The position numbers were made by a program, and so were the translations under genes. Below are positions 33,127 through 41,641 of a stretch of DNA of 64,000 nt, piece by piece. This DNA is from an uncultured Fibrobacter sp. (GTDB lineage Bacteria > Fibrobacterota > Fibrobacteria > Fibrobacterales > Fibrobacteraceae), in contig NZ_ONDD01000016.1 of assembly GCF_900316465.1 (NCBI RefSeq), positions 1 to 64,000 of the forward strand. Direction: 5' to 3'. The notes below the pieces were generated by a model. It saw only the letters and a program-made list of their open reading frames with translations, was not told where the DNA came from and made no database searches. Positions within the stretch are counted from its first letter, which is position 1, and each line of letters opens with the position of its first letter.

Positions 33127-34356
33127 ATGTCCATCTCGCAACACATATTCCGACTCATGCTCCCCGTGCTCTTGTGCGGAGCTGTCGGGCCGTTCGCCGG
33201 CGTGATTCATGCCGCCGATGTCGAGGGAGCAAGTGCCGCGGAAACAAACGTCGCGAAAACAAGTGCCGCTGGAATCGCGGGCGTTTTTGATGCAGGCTGG
33301 ACAACCGCCTACCAGTCGCAAGATTCCATTACGCACATGCACCAACGCCTGCATGCGCTCGGCATGGAGTATGTCGTTTTGCAATACGCCGCTGTCGAAG
33401 CGACACATTTATATTACCCCTCGGAACTGGAATTTCTGCAGAATACGCAGTACAAGAACAATGAGCTTTTCCCGAAAAGCATCGAGGCGGCAAAAACTGT
33501 AGGCACCAAGCTTTGGCTCGGGCTCTACTACAATGGCGAAAACTGGTACACTCCGCCGACCGCCGAGCAACTTGATACGCTTACATCAAGGAATCTGAAA
33601 GTCCTTGAAGAAATCCATTCGCTATACAGCAGCGAGACTGTTATTGAAGGCGTGTACATTCCGCAAGAAATCGCGCGCTACTATTGGGACGGCCTGCGCA
33701 GCGACGCAACCCCGGAAATGCTCACGGAACATTTCTTGAAGCCGGTCACCGAAGCCGCACAAGCGAAGGGCTGGAAGGTGATGGCCGCCCCATTCTATAA
33801 TCAGAACTTGGAAACGCCCGAGAAGCTGCAATCGTTTTTCGAGAAACTCTTTGCCGCGGGATTCAAGCCCGACATCATCGCCGTGCAAGACGGCATCGGC
33901 GCAAACGACGCAGGCAAACTCCATGCCGAAACCGCGACTGTGGGCAATTACGAACGCGCCGTAGCGCAGGCCTGCAAAAAGTATGGAATTGAATTCTGGG
34001 TCGACATGGAACTGTTCCACACCGACGACTCGCACGCGCTTGCCGACAGCGCAAGAATCTCGGCACAGCTCGACACCGCATACGCCGCGGGCGCCACAAA
34101 AGTCATCGCCTACGACCTGGCCGTTCTCGGAAACGCAGGACTTGATTCCCTCGAAAAGTGGAAGCTAAAATCAAGCGTAGAACCGCCGGCCCGCATCTAC
34201 AAAACGCCCCGCGAAAGTCGCCGCGCATCCAATGCCCACAGCGAAAAAACGCAGAAACGCGAACTGTTCCTGAACGGGCGTTTACAGGGCAACCGTTCCC
34301 TGAACGAAAATTCGCAATACTTCAAGGCAAACGGCGCGAAGGTTAAGCAGAATTAA
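33127..34356 (+). CDS. DUF4434-like exported TIM-barrel glycosidase-type protein
   Basis: A 409-residue protein with a signal peptide (1-29, ending HAADV). It begins GIAGVFDAGW after the signal region and then has MHQRLHALGMEYVVLQYAAVEA, typical of DUF4434 barrels related to glycoside hydrolases. Candidate catalytic acids lie in GVYIPQEIARYYW and EFWVDMELF. A basic C-terminal tail of about 55 residues (ARIYKTPRESRRASN) recalls the basic terminal segments seen on Fibrobacter xylanases. It probably acts on plant or mucin sugars, but the substrate is unknown. A -10 TATATT sits six bases before its ATG, so the message may be leaderless. Confidence 0.75.
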   Translation: MSISQHIFRLMLPVLLCGAVGPFAGVIHAADVEGASAAETNVAKTSAAGIAGVFDAGWTTAYQSQDSITHMHQRLHALGMEYVVLQYAAVEATHLYYPSELEFLQNTQYKNNELFPKSIEAAKTVGTKLWLGLYYNGENWYTPPTAEQLDTLTSRNLKVLEEIHSLYSSETVIEGVYIPQEIARYYWDGLRSDATPEMLTEHFLKPVTEAAQAKGWKVMAAPFYNQNLETPEKLQSFFEKLFAAGFKPDIIAVQDGIGANDAGKLHAETATVGNYERAVAQACKKYGIEFWVDMELFHTDDSHALADSARISAQLDTAYAAGATKVIAYDLAVLGNAGLDSLEKWKLKSSVEPPARIYKTPRESRRASNAHSEKTQKRELFLNGRLQGNRSLNENSQYFKANGAKVKQN

Positions 34357-34379
34357 CGCCCACTGGGCCGCAAAAAGTA

Positions 34380-34385
34380 TATATT
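34380..34385 (+). promoter_or_regulatory. TATATT -10 element, predicted leaderless start
   Basis: AGTATATATT ends six bases before the GH11 ATG at 34392, the same spacing as at 33127. No ribosome site is visible before that ATG. Confidence 0.4.
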
Positions 34386-34391
34386 AGTAGC

Positions 34392-35267
34392 ATGAAGAAT
34401 TTAGTGGGTTTAGGAATCGCCCTCACCATGGGCTTGGCTACGACTATCTATGCGGAAAGGTGTCCTAACGCATGGCCCGCGGAGGGCGAAAACTACGCCT
34501 CCGGCACGATAGACGGTACAAACTACAGTTACGAAGTCTGGCGCGATGGCTACAATGCTTATTTGGAGTGCTACGATGATGGCGGCTACTTAGTTTACTC
34601 CAAGGTCGCGGACGCTATCGTGCGCTTTGGTCCCAAGTTCGACGAGCCAAAGACCTTCGACCAGCATGGCAACTTTGCGGCGGACTACAAGTTTCGCACA
34701 AAAGGCGGCGGCTTCGGCACCCCCTATTTTCTGGTTGGCATCCAAGGCAATACCACCGAGCCGAAAACCGAATTCTATATCATAGACTACTGGATAATCA
34801 AAGATACAGCCGACACATCCACTTTCGGAACCAGGCTCGGCGAATTCACCGTCGATGGCGACACCTACGACATCTGGCAGAACACCGCCAACAGTCACAT
34901 GGGCGTCCAGGGCGACTCCTCGTTCAAGCAGTATTTCAGCATCCGACGCACCAAGCGCGATAGCGGGCACGTCGACATTACCGCCCACTTCAAGAAATGG
35001 GAAGAGCTCGGCCTGAAGGTGGGCAAGATAACCGATGTCATGGCGCTTGTGGAAGGGTATAAGGGGCAGAGTTCCATCAACTATTTTCAAATTGACTACT
35101 TCAACATCACCGAATCGGCAGACAGCACCGGCACCACGGCCATTTCAAGGCGTACAAGCCTCCCGCTCCTAAAGGGTGATGCCCGCGTGTTCAACATGCA
35201 GGGCCGCTACCTCGGCACCAGCGAACAGAAAATCAGTCCTACCATCAGGACAGTGAAGAAGCGGTAA
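34392..35267 (+). CDS. Exported GH11 endo-1,4-beta-xylanase
   Basis: A small secreted xylanase of 291 residues. Signal peptide 1-21. The GH11 jelly roll spans about 30-235. Its nucleophile is E127 in TEFYIIDYW and its acid/base is E221 in MALVEGYKG, both matching the family's EYYIVD and TEGY motifs. The conserved SIRRTKRDSGHVDITAHFKKW block is present. The last 45 residues are basic (TSLPLLKGDARVFNMQGRYL, TVKKR), like the basic terminal domains described on F. succinogenes xylanases. Its stop lies one base from the convergent FISUMP gene, with no terminator between. Confidence 0.92.
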   Translation: MKNLVGLGIALTMGLATTIYAERCPNAWPAEGENYASGTIDGTNYSYEVWRDGYNAYLECYDDGGYLVYSKVADAIVRFGPKFDEPKTFDQHGNFAADYKFRTKGGGFGTPYFLVGIQGNTTEPKTEFYIIDYWIIKDTADTSTFGTRLGEFTVDGDTYDIWQNTANSHMGVQGDSSFKQYFSIRRTKRDSGHVDITAHFKKWEELGLKVGKITDVMALVEGYKGQSSINYFQIDYFNITESADSTGTTAISRRTSLPLLKGDARVFNMQGRYLGTSEQKISPTIRTVKKR

Positions 35268-35268
35268 A

Positions 35269-35862
35269 TTACTTCACGCACCTAACAGACCGCGCTTCGT
35301 CTTTGCCGAAGGCGCTGAGCTTGGCGGCCTTGATGCTGAAATCCAGGAGCATGTAATAAGCGAGGCCATCGGGGGTTTCGACGGCGCTCCAGATATGCGC
35401 ATAGCCGCCGATGCCGTCGAACTTGTCGCGCGTACCGTTTCCGGCGAGGCGGTAGCCTGCGGGCAATGCATTAAAGCCGTAATCGTCCGAGCCGTTCCCT
35501 TTCTTAAACCAGCCGCTTGTCGATTTGAGCGCATAGCCGGCAACCTCTGCGCCGCCAACACTTGCAATCAGTTTTTCAAAGTCAGCGCTGTCGGGCAAGT
35601 GCCAGCCTTCGGGGCAAACGGTGCGGGCCATGTCCCATGTGTAGAGCCGTCCGTACTTGGAGCATTTTCGGTCGTCACCTTCGGGGCATGCGCTTCCCTG
35701 GACTTCGTAATCCATATTCTCGGCCATCCAGGTCTGCGAACCGATTTGCACAATCGCATACGACTTGCCGTCGCGCGGATCGGTAAACGATTCGGAGCAG
35801 GCCGCCAGAATAATTGCCGCGAAAACGGAAAACAGCGAAAATCTTGTTATCAAGTGCATCAT
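35269..35862 (-). CDS. FISUMP-domain lipoprotein
   Basis: A 197-residue lipoprotein with the lipidated Cys at residue 22 (ILAAC). The FISUMP domain starts with IVQIGSQTWMAENMDY, has KYGRLYTWDMA, CPEGWHLPDSADFE and ends ARSVRCVK. The start at 35862 forms an ATGA overlap with the preceding FISUMP gene; another ATG three bases on and a GTG twelve bases earlier are alternatives. The small overlap makes the pair a coupled operon. Function of the domain is unknown. Confidence 0.88.
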   Translation of the reverse strand: MMHLITRFSLFSVFAAIILAACSESFTDPRDGKSYAIVQIGSQTWMAENMDYEVQGSACPEGDDRKCSKYGRLYTWDMARTVCPEGWHLPDSADFEKLIASVGGAEVAGYALKSTSGWFKKGNGSDDYGFNALPAGYRLAGNGTRDKFDGIGGYAHIWSAVETPDGLAYYMLLDFSIKAAKLSAFGKDEARSVRCVK

Positions 35863-37931
35863 TCCTTCATGCACCTAAGGCTAAACATTCCATACAACGG
35901 ACAAAGGCCAAGACTTACATAGTCATAAATTCCCCAACCTTCCCAGCAAGACATATATCTCAAATCTCTTGATGATGTCCAATAGTGAGCGCCCCAACGT
36001 TCCACAGAAAACTCCCACGAACCAGCATCATCACGCTCCGCGCCGCCAGAGGGCAACATGGTAAATCCAGACTCATTCGTAAAAAACCTGCGAGCGATAG
36101 CCCTGTTTTCATTCATTACATACCACTTGTGCGGGCTCAAAAGATACGTCGCTACATGGAACACCTTGTCGGTCGTATCCCTTTTATATTCGCGGCTAAG
36201 GTAGCGTCCCAGCTCAACATAGTCCGAATCCGTCGGCACGTGGTACCCTGCGGGGCAAATTCCCCTCACATGTTTCTTGTCGTCAATGTAATCTGCCGAC
36301 AAGTCACATTCCGAAGAATCCTGGGGGCATTCTTCCAAGGTCTTGCCAACCGCCACATGCCACGGATAAAGTCTTCCGTGCACAGCGCAATTTGCGGAAT
36401 CGTCGTATAGGCAGTAGCTGGAATCGGCAGCGTAGTTCAGGTTCTGCGCCATCCAAACCTGGTTACCCAATTTCAAGGTGCGGTACACGTGATTGTCGCG
36501 CTCGTCAAGCAGTTCGCCGTATTCCACATCCGGATTCAACAGACCCACATATTGGCAATCGTACTTTGAACAATCATACTTTTTGGAGGGAATCTTTGCA
36601 GGCACAAAGAGATCAGACAACGTGTAATCCGAAACGGAATCCCTTCCGATATACAGTTTCGTCAATTCTACGATATTGACATTCTGGTATTCATCTTCCA
36701 CCTTCACGCGAATCTGATAATAATCCGTATCGCCCAAGCGAAGGTCAATAAGAGTCGTATCCAATGTATTCAGCAGGTAATTGGTCGTATCGTTTTTCAA
36801 GACGACAGAATCAGAATAAATCGTCTTGTATTCATCCGAATCATATTCGGCGGCTTCCAGATAAACCTTCGCAAACCTTTCTGCACCATACACGGGCTGC
36901 ACCAAGTCGAAAGACACCTTGAACTGGGTCATGTATTTGTCGCTGGCCCTATAAATCGAGGCCGCATAATCCTTCGGCATGTTCGCAATTGCAGGGGCAT
37001 TGCGGCCAATCACGAAAGACGTATCGCTGACTGCTCCAAGAAGCCCCTTTCGAACATTCAGGTTTTCATCGAAGGCCCAAGCCAATTTTTGATCCGTCGT
37101 ACTGTCTTCCGTATCGTTCCTCAGCAATTTCAGGTACATGCTCGTATCAGGCGCCACAATACCGGAAACCGCCATAAAGCGCAAGGAGTACCGGCCTTCA
37201 GGCAACACGTTCCAAAGCGAATCCATAGAATACGAAAGCAACGGCGTAAACCTATCGGGCTTGTAGAATTGCCTTACAGTATCGCCCTTAGAGTCCGTCA
37301 TTATCATCTTGTAGATATGCTCTTCAAAACGGCAACCTTCGCACAGTATCTCTACGTTCTTGTGTTCTTCGGTCATGTCGAAATCCCAAACAAGATCGTC
37401 AAACCTGCGAATCAGCAAAAACACGACATCGTAAGACTTGCCGTAAAATTCCAGCACTACCTTGTAATAGCCATCTACCAGTTTAGACTTTTTATCCAGT
37501 TCTGTCAGATTGTAGCTCAGGTGCCATTTACGCGAATTAGCCGTATCCTGCACCACCTTCACTTTAACCGAGCCGACTTTCTTGTACGATTCAGTAGCGC
37601 CGATCATTTTGTATTTACTTTTAGCGGCTTCATCGTAATACAAGGTCGCCGAATCAACCTCGACTTCCTTGTCACAGCTAATGGTGTTAACGCTTGCCGT
37701 AAAATCAAAATCAAGATCCGCGATATAGGAATCGTTCAAGGGCCAAACCAGGTTCAACACGGGCGGCACACTACAGCGTGTCTCGTAAACCGGCTCACTG
37801 CTACTTGACTCGGCTTCGCTGCTGCTCGATTCCTCCGGTGCGCTGGAGCTGTTGTCGTCTCCGCATGCGCACAAGCCAACACAAAATGCAATGGCCAACA
37901 TGCAATCGAGTAAAATGGAATAATTCTTCAT
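35859..37931 (-). CDS. Large FISUMP-domain lipoprotein
   Basis: A 690-residue lipoprotein with the lipidated Cys at residue 23 (LCAC) and a Ser/Glu-rich linker at 30-50 (SSSSEAESSSSE). Residues 60-470 hold several beta-sandwich units resembling Ig or fibronectin-type modules with repeated DTTSxY-type segments. The FISUMP domain occupies about 500-690 (RTLKLGNQVWMAQNLNY, HGRLYPWHVA, CPAGYHVPTDSDYVE, SLRCMKE). The start at 37931 follows AGGGGA; five upstream codons are unsupported. It leads the coupled pair with the gene at 35269. A surface or cell-wall role is inferred. Confidence 0.88.
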   Translation of the reverse strand: MKNYSILLDCMLAIAFCVGLCACGDDNSSSAPEESSSSEAESSSSEPVYETRCSVPPVLNLVWPLNDSYIADLDFDFTASVNTISCDKEVEVDSATLYYDEAAKSKYKMIGATESYKKVGSVKVKVVQDTANSRKWHLSYNLTELDKKSKLVDGYYKVVLEFYGKSYDVVFLLIRRFDDLVWDFDMTEEHKNVEILCEGCRFEEHIYKMIMTDSKGDTVRQFYKPDRFTPLLSYSMDSLWNVLPEGRYSLRFMAVSGIVAPDTSMYLKLLRNDTEDSTTDQKLAWAFDENLNVRKGLLGAVSDTSFVIGRNAPAIANMPKDYAASIYRASDKYMTQFKVSFDLVQPVYGAERFAKVYLEAAEYDSDEYKTIYSDSVVLKNDTTNYLLNTLDTTLIDLRLGDTDYYQIRVKVEDEYQNVNIVELTKLYIGRDSVSDYTLSDLFVPAKIPSKKYDCSKYDCQYVGLLNPDVEYGELLDERDNHVYRTLKLGNQVWMAQNLNYAADSSYCLYDDSANCAVHGRLYPWHVAVGKTLEECPQDSSECDLSADYIDDKKHVRGICPAGYHVPTDSDYVELGRYLSREYKRDTTDKVFHVATYLLSPHKWYVMNENRAIARRFFTNESGFTMLPSGGAERDDAGSWEFSVERWGAHYWTSSRDLRYMSCWEGWGIYDYVSLGLCPLYGMFSLRCMKE

Positions 37932-37970
37932 ACTTTCCCCTAACACTATTAGTTTGTATTACAATATAAC

Positions 37971-37998
37971 AAAACACCCCCGACTGTTAAGTCGGGGG
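37971..37998 (-). terminator. Intrinsic terminator after lysC
   Basis: A perfect 9-bp stem (CCCCCGACT with AGTCGGGGG, loop GTTA at 37986-37989) reads on the minus strand into TGTTTTGTT. A second hairpin of six G-C pairs (GCGGGG with CCCCGC, near 38011-38026) lies closer to the lysC stop. Confidence 0.75.
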
Positions 37999-38031
37999 CG
38001 GCAATGGTTCGCGGGGTTCACCCCGCCATTT

Positions 38032-39354
38032 TTATTTTACGAATGCGCCGTAGATGGCCTTGATAGCCTTCTCGGTATCGGCTTCGTCAACACCGGTGAT
38101 GATGTTGATCTGCGAAGAACCCTGGTCAATGATGCGAACGTTGACCTTGTTGTCTGCGAGAGCCGTGAAGAGCTTTGCAGCCACACCGATCTTGTTCGTC
38201 ATGCCGTGACCCACGGTAGCGATGAGTGCGATACCCGGGAACACCTTGATACGGTCGGGGCGCATCTGCTGCGTGATGTCTTCGAGAACCACGTCCTGCA
38301 CGGCGTCGAGAGCCTTGCTATCTACCACGATGCTCATGGAGTCGATAGCGCTCGGGCACAGTTCGTAGGAGAGGCCTTCGCTTTCGAGCACGGCGAGCAC
38401 GCGGCGACCGAAACCGACTTCCTTGTTCATCATGGACTTTTCGATGTAGATCATCGAGAAGCCCTTACGGCCGGCAACGCCCGTAATCGGGAGCTTTGCT
38501 TCTTCCGGAGTGGGGCCGATGATGGTACCCGGATCCTGCGGGCGGTTCGTGTTGCGGATGTTGATAGGAATCTTCTTGGCGCGGCACGGAGCGATAGATT
38601 CGTCGTGGAGCACAGAAGCGCCGGAGTAAGCGAGTTCGCGGATTTCGCGGTAGCTCACGTATTCGATCGGCAGCGGATTTTCGACGATGCGCGGGTCAGC
38701 CATGAGCATGCCCGAAACGTCGGTCCAGTTTTCGTACTTGGCAGCATCGATGCCGTTGGCAAGGATAGCGCCCGTGATGTCGGATCCGCCACGGCTGAAG
38801 GTCTTGACTTCGCCACGGAGGTTGCTACCATAGAAGCCCGGCAGCACGTAAAGCTGGTTTTCGTCGGACAAGGTCTTCGCGATGTCTTCGTAGGTCTTCG
38901 GCGTAATGCGATACTTGTCGTCGAAGGTAATCAGCGGGAAGGTGTCCACGAAGTTTGCACCCAGGTACTTGGCCATGAGGCGGGCGCAAAGGAATTCGCC
39001 GCGGCTCACCAAGAAGTCGGTGCTGATGGTTTCAGGATGGTTCTTGAGCTTGTCTTCGAGGCTGTCGAGATCTTCGGAAAGCTTGTCGCCGAGGCCCAGG
39101 TCCTTGCAGATTTCGTCGTAGCGCTGGCGGATCAGGTTCCACGGGGTCGAAAAGTCGAGACCCTTGCTAGCGAGGTCGTAGGTGCTGTAGAGGAGGTCGG
39201 TAAGCTTGGTTTCCTTAGGATTGCGCTTGCCGGGGGCAGAAACGACGATGACCTTACGGTTCTTGTCGGATTCAACGATGGCCTTGATCTTCTTGAACTG
39301 GCCTGCATCGGCGACAGAGCTGCCGCCGAACTTACATACGATTCTTTGACTCAT
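38032..39354 (-). CDS. lysC: Aspartate kinase (monofunctional)
   Basis: A 440-residue enzyme that phosphorylates aspartate at the head of lysine, threonine, methionine and diaminopimelate synthesis. Seen: the KFGGSSV lysine-phosphate loop at residues 7-13, VVSAPGKRN, FLVSRGEFLCA, TFSRGGSDITGAIL and two ACT domains in the C-terminal 130 residues (SMIYIEKSMMNKEVGFGRRVLAVLE, ALIATVGHGM), which give allosteric feedback. Length matches monofunctional LysC. The start at 39354 has AAGGAAA ahead; 14 upstream codons are not supported. It is divergent from a sigma-54 activator gene. No riboswitch features were recognised in its leader. Confidence 0.93.
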   Translation of the reverse strand: MSQRIVCKFGGSSVADAGQFKKIKAIVESDKNRKVIVVSAPGKRNPKETKLTDLLYSTYDLASKGLDFSTPWNLIRQRYDEICKDLGLGDKLSEDLDSLEDKLKNHPETISTDFLVSRGEFLCARLMAKYLGANFVDTFPLITFDDKYRITPKTYEDIAKTLSDENQLYVLPGFYGSNLRGEVKTFSRGGSDITGAILANGIDAAKYENWTDVSGMLMADPRIVENPLPIEYVSYREIRELAYSGASVLHDESIAPCRAKKIPINIRNTNRPQDPGTIIGPTPEEAKLPITGVAGRKGFSMIYIEKSMMNKEVGFGRRVLAVLESEGLSYELCPSAIDSMSIVVDSKALDAVQDVVLEDITQQMRPDRIKVFPGIALIATVGHGMTNKIGVAAKLFTALADNKVNVRIIDQGSSQINIITGVDEADTEKAIKAIYGAFVK

Positions 39355-39687
39355 TTTTTCCTTTTGGGCCACCAAACCTCTCAGCTTCGAGCGCAATCGC
39401 TTTCCTCGCGACCGTCGTGCCCAAGCCTACCCATCTGGCCAGCCACTTTGGTAATATGGTTGTCTATGTCTGCGACGGTGTTTTTTACCGTTGCGAGCGC
39501 AAAGATAAAAATTTTGAATTTTTGTTGCAAGGGGGAGGCCTCCCCCTCGGTGCCACTCCGTTGCCACCTACCCCCTCTGCGGGAGCACCCGCAACGCCCC
39601 TTTTTGTAAAAATCTGGGCGCGAATGTAAATTATTCGCGCTTTTGGTATTCAAAGCCTCGAAAAAAGCGTGTATAGTAAGAGGCTTT
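39355..39687. other. 333-base intergenic region with GC-rich repeat-like element
   Basis: The minus-strand leader of lysC shows a GCGACGGT-type hairpin around 39461-39487. The perfect 16-base palindrome GGGGGAGGCCTCCCCC lies near 39531-39546. Runs of C and short inverted units (GCGGGAGCACCCGC) follow to about 39610, then TATAGT at 39672-39677 and AAGAGG at the sigma-54 activator start. No gene is supported. I remember similar GC-rich spacers as repetitive in Fibrobacter genomes, but this is unverified. Confidence 0.4.
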
Positions 39688-40578
39688 ATGAACAGACACG
39701 AATCCATGTTACGTATCGCGGCAAGCTCCGACATCTCGGTGCTCTTGCTGGGGGAATCGGGCAGCGGCAAGGAGGTCGCCGCCCGCTTTGTCCACGCTCA
39801 CAGCAAGCGGGCGGGCGGGCCCTTTATCGCCCTCAATTGCGGGGCGATTGCCAAGGGACTCACCGAAAGCATTCTAGAAGGCCACCGCAAGGGGGCATTC
39901 ACCGGCGCTAGCGAAGAGCGCCTGGGGGTGGTGCGCTCGGCGGACCACGGCACACTTTTCTTGGATGAAATCGGCGAGATGCCGCTCGAAATTCAGTGCA
40001 AGCTGCTGCGTATTTTGCAGGAGCGCTCCGTAATGCCCTTGGGCAGTTGCGACCCCCAGCCTGTAGACTTTCGCCTGATTTGTGCCACCAACCGCGACTT
40101 GCGCGCCGAGGTACATGCTGGCCGTTTCCGCGAAGATCTTTACTTTAGGCTGAACGTGTTTCCCGTGAAAATCCCTCCGCTTAGGGAGCGCGAAGACTTT
40201 ACGAGCATCGCCCAAGAAATCTGGAAAGAAATCGCCGACCACAAACCGCTTAATGCAAACGAGATTGCATCGCTTTCAAAACGCAAATGGCCCGGAAACG
40301 TGCGCCAGCTCAAGAACGTATTGCAACGCTATTCGCTTTTAAAGCCCTACGACATTACCCTGGGCAACGTGCTTACCGACGAATTCAGCGAGCCCACCAC
40401 AGTCGCAGACTCCTGCACTCTATACCAGACAAAGCCCAAGCGCATTGCCGAAACGCCCGAATGGAATTTAATTTGTTCAGAACTTTCCAAGAACAGTGGC
40501 AACAGGAGCATCACCGCACAAAAACTAGGCATCAGCCGCGGCTGCCTCAATTATCAAATCCGAAAACATTCCAGTTGA
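39688..40578 (+). CDS. Sigma-54-dependent activator lacking a sensor domain
   Basis: A 296-residue AAA+ enhancer-binding protein. It opens directly on the ATPase: Walker A GESGSGKE at 22-29, the sigma-54 contact loop GAFTGA at 69-74, Walker B around GTLFLDEIGEMP and the R-finger region FREDLYFRLNVFPV. A Fis-type helix-turn-helix is at the C-terminus (ITAQKLGISRGCLNYQIRK). There is no receiver, PAS or GAF domain at the N-terminus, so control is expected to be constitutive, by a partner protein or by expression level. The start at 39688 has AAGAGG ahead; an in-frame extension of 15 codons is unsupported. Targets unknown. Confidence 0.9.
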   Translation: MNRHESMLRIAASSDISVLLLGESGSGKEVAARFVHAHSKRAGGPFIALNCGAIAKGLTESILEGHRKGAFTGASEERLGVVRSADHGTLFLDEIGEMPLEIQCKLLRILQERSVMPLGSCDPQPVDFRLICATNRDLRAEVHAGRFREDLYFRLNVFPVKIPPLREREDFTSIAQEIWKEIADHKPLNANEIASLSKRKWPGNVRQLKNVLQRYSLLKPYDITLGNVLTDEFSEPTTVADSCTLYQTKPKRIAETPEWNLICSELSKNSGNRSITAQKLGISRGCLNYQIRKHSS

Positions 40579-40579
40579 A

Positions 40580-41524
40580 TTAGAATCGAATGCCAAGCGT
40601 CAAGTAGTGGTAGCCACCGTCAAACGCTTTCTTGGGGCTGTAAGCGTAATCGAAATGCGCCATACCGATAGCGACGCCAAGGCCGGCACTGATACCGTCT
40701 TCGGTATCGGGGCGCACCGCATAACCCATGCGGAACGCGAGCAAGTCGGCGTAATTCAGTTCGCCACCGAATCGCCATTCGGGGTCCTGCATATCGGCGC
40801 GGCGGTAAGCGTCAGCAGACATGTGCAAGTTCCAATTGCTCTGCAAGTCAAAGAACTTTGCAATCGGCAAAATGCCCGTAATGCCTGCCTGCAATGCCAT
40901 CGGGGCAGTTTCATCTTCGCCGTCGTAGTCGCTCATGTAGCCAAAGTTCGTAAGGGTCGCGCCAAAGGCAAAGTATTCGTTCACGCGGTAAGCGCCACCG
41001 ATGTCGCCCAAGAACGCAAGTGCCGATTCGTCGTCAATGGTCTGCTGGCACAAGCGTGCCGACAACGCCCAGTTGAAAACCTTGCTGCGGTTGCCGAGGC
41101 CCGCCGAGAGTACCCAAGCGTAGGCACCGTATTCCGACGTCTTGAAGCCTTCTTCGTCGCGGCCCTCGATGCCATCGTAACCCAGGAATTCAAAACCTGC
41201 CGACGCCGTGAGCGGGAATTTCCAGAATTCGAACGGGAGCGCCAAATACGCCGTCGTAAAATCGTCGGCCGACATTTCCGGGAAAATAATATGGTTAATG
41301 CCCGCCTCGGCTTCTTGAACCGCGGACATAGCCAGCGGGTTACGCGAAATTTCAGAAGCATTCGCCGCATCGGCAACACCCGCCCCCGAAAGGCCGGCAG
41401 TCCTAGCCGAAGCATGCATCGAAAGGAACTTCATCGATACCCCGCCCGCATCTACGTTCCAATGCTCCCCGGCAAAAGCAAGGGAACACGCAACAAGACT
41501 TATAGCGAGGATCTTCTTATTCAT
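40580..41524 (-). CDS. PorV/PorQ-like outer-membrane protein of the type IX secretion system
   Basis: A 314-residue outer-membrane barrel with a signal peptide (1-18). The opening block after the signal, VSMKFLSMHASARTAGLSGAGVADA with ISRNPLAMSAV, is characteristic of the PorV/PorQ/UPF0164 family. PorV shuttles T9SS cargo from the translocon to the attachment complex. The barrel continues to a terminal aromatic residue (LTLGIRF). The start at 41524 has a modest TAGGGC upstream. This links to the T9SS-type tails on proteins encoded at 18683-19507 and 42317-54328. It converges on the sigma-54 activator gene with 1 base between. Confidence 0.85.
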   Translation of the reverse strand: MNKKILAISLVACSLAFAGEHWNVDAGGVSMKFLSMHASARTAGLSGAGVADAANASEISRNPLAMSAVQEAEAGINHIIFPEMSADDFTTAYLALPFEFWKFPLTASAGFEFLGYDGIEGRDEEGFKTSEYGAYAWVLSAGLGNRSKVFNWALSARLCQQTIDDESALAFLGDIGGAYRVNEYFAFGATLTNFGYMSDYDGEDETAPMALQAGITGILPIAKFFDLQSNWNLHMSADAYRRADMQDPEWRFGGELNYADLLAFRMGYAVRPDTEDGISAGLGVAIGMAHFDYAYSPKKAFDGGYHYLTLGIRF

Positions 41525-41599
41525 GCCCTACAAGATACAAAATTTCAAAGTTATTCTTCAGCCCGATTGTAATGATTTATTGCAGAACAAGAGTCTTTA

Positions 41600-41632
41600 A
41601 CAATATAAAGGCCCCGGCAATAAGCCAGAGCC
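41600..41632 (-). terminator. Intrinsic terminator
   Basis: On the minus strand GGCTCTGGC pairs with GCCGGGGCC (two G-T pairs, loop TTATT) and reads into TTTATATTG. It lies about 10 bases after the stop of the gene at 41642-42307. Confidence 0.6.
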
Positions 41633-41641
41633 ATTTTTATT

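Noticed and set aside
39355..39500. A possible lysine riboswitch before lysC.
   Set aside because: The conserved L-box elements, including AGAGGTGC at the start, are not found. Only a small hairpin is seen.
37954..39609. A 551-residue reading frame opposite lysC.
   Set aside because: It spans lysC in antisense and has no recognisable domain; lysC motifs on the minus strand are clear.
39381..39770. A minus-strand frame of 129 residues across the lysC/sigma-54 spacer.
   Set aside because: It runs through the palindromic GC-rich element and overlaps the start of the sigma-54 activator. No domain is seen.
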